Of a stretch of 6,432 nucleotides of DNA, positions 6,305 to 6,432 are shown piece after piece. How positions within the stretch are numbered: position 1 is the stretch's first letter; each line of letters starts with the position of its first letter. Source of the DNA: Enterobacteriaceae endosymbiont of Macroplea appendiculata (lineage in GTDB: Bacteria > Pseudomonadota > Gammaproteobacteria > Enterobacterales > Enterobacteriaceae); assembly GCF_012571605.1 (NCBI RefSeq), contig NZ_CP046221.1:1-6432 (forward strand), given 5' to 3'. The notes below the pieces were generated by a model that was not told the DNA's origin, ran no database searches, and saw nothing but the letters and a program-made list of their open reading frames with translations. The position numbers and the translations under genes are program-made.

Positions 6305-6326
6305 AAAGATCTATTTTCTTTAAAAT
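6298..6326 (+). promoter_or_regulatory. Near-consensus sigma70 promoter reading rightward toward invasin gene
   Basis: A perfect -35 TTGACA (6298-6303) and -10 TAAAAT (6321-6326, 5 of 6) are separated by 17 bp. Transcription would begin near 6333 and run off the window end. If the molecule is circular it would enter the invasin gene with a leader of about 75-100 nt. The same hexamer in the first 77-bp copy has no -10 at the correct distance. Confidence 0.65.
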
Positions 6327-6373
6327 AGCAAAAATAAACATATTTTTTATAAAAAAATAATAAAAACCAAACA

Positions 6374-6382
6374 TTATCCATA
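6374..6382 (+). promoter_or_regulatory. Weak DnaA-box-like site in presumed invasin leader
   Basis: TTATCCATA differs from the strong E. coli box TTATCCACA only at the eighth base. It lies outside the main origin block, in the stretch between the rightward promoter and the ATG at 6409. Chance occurrence in AT-rich DNA is quite possible. Confidence 0.25.
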
Positions 6383-6408
6383 GTATAAACTTAAAACACT
6401 TTTAAAAT

Positions 6409-6432
6409 ATGAAAAAAAATACATTCTGCAAA
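6409..6432 (+). CDS. Probable true 5' end of invasin gene across the circular junction
   Basis: ATG and seven sense codons (MKKNTFCK) end exactly at the last base and are in frame with the ATG at position 1. An in-frame TAA lies immediately upstream at 6403-6405. Joined, the invasin would have 922 residues and a signal peptide with an extra Lys-rich n-region. This requires a circular molecule. Neither ATG has a visible Shine-Dalgarno sequence, so the choice is open. Confidence 0.5.

Overview
This window looks like a complete small plasmid from a strongly AT-rich, genome-reduced gammaproteobacterial (enterobacterial-type) symbiont. The four coding regions are, on the plus strand, an intimin/invasin-type inverse autotransporter adhesin (1-2745) and a secreted GH28 polygalacturonase (2835-4118). 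On the minus strand are a stripped-down prephenate dehydratase (4821-4132) and a TrfA-family plasmid replication initiator (5795-4866). All four have very low GC third positions, long Asn/Lys/Ile-rich stretches and no obvious Shine-Dalgarno sequences, as in insect endosymbionts. A plant cell wall pectinase, a phenylalanine-pathway enzyme and a plasmid Rep together suggest a symbiont of a plant-feeding beetle, such as the pectinolytic symbionts of leaf and reed beetles. That host assignment is an inference and cannot be proved from the window.

Layout. The invasin and pectinase genes run in tandem, 89 bp apart, and both begin with clear Sec signal peptides. The pectinase converges on the prephenate dehydratase gene with only 13 bp between stop codons. 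A candidate intrinsic terminator for the pectinase lies antisense inside the dehydratase gene. The dehydratase lies 44 bp downstream of repA on the same strand and has its own candidate promoter, overlapped by an 18-bp palindrome. From 5796 to 6432 there is no gene except the last 24 bases. This stretch holds the replication origin: a DnaA-box-like site, eight 22-bp iterons (one expanded to 31 bp) and a 77-bp perfect tandem duplication of extremely AT-rich sequence with 10-bp subrepeats (a likely unwinding element). Two near-consensus sigma70 promoters with 17-bp spacers fire outward, one into repA and the other rightward to the window end.

Circularity. The last 24 bases are an ATG plus seven sense codons, in frame with the ATG at position 1, with a TAA immediately upstream. 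If the molecule is circular, the rightward promoter at 6298-6326 drives the invasin gene across the junction. The invasin may then begin at 6409, giving 922 aa.

How the genes fit together. RepA and the iterons maintain the plasmid. The cargo looks selected for host service: pectin hydrolysis for the host diet, phenylalanine synthesis through an enzyme lacking its feedback (ACT) domain, and a surface adhesin with a C-type-lectin-like tip that may mediate host contact. The most unusual observations are the adhesin on a reduced-genome symbiont plasmid, the minimal PheA carrying a perfect 25-bp inverted repeat at its N-terminus, and the way the 77-bp duplication places a promoter at the edge of the origin.
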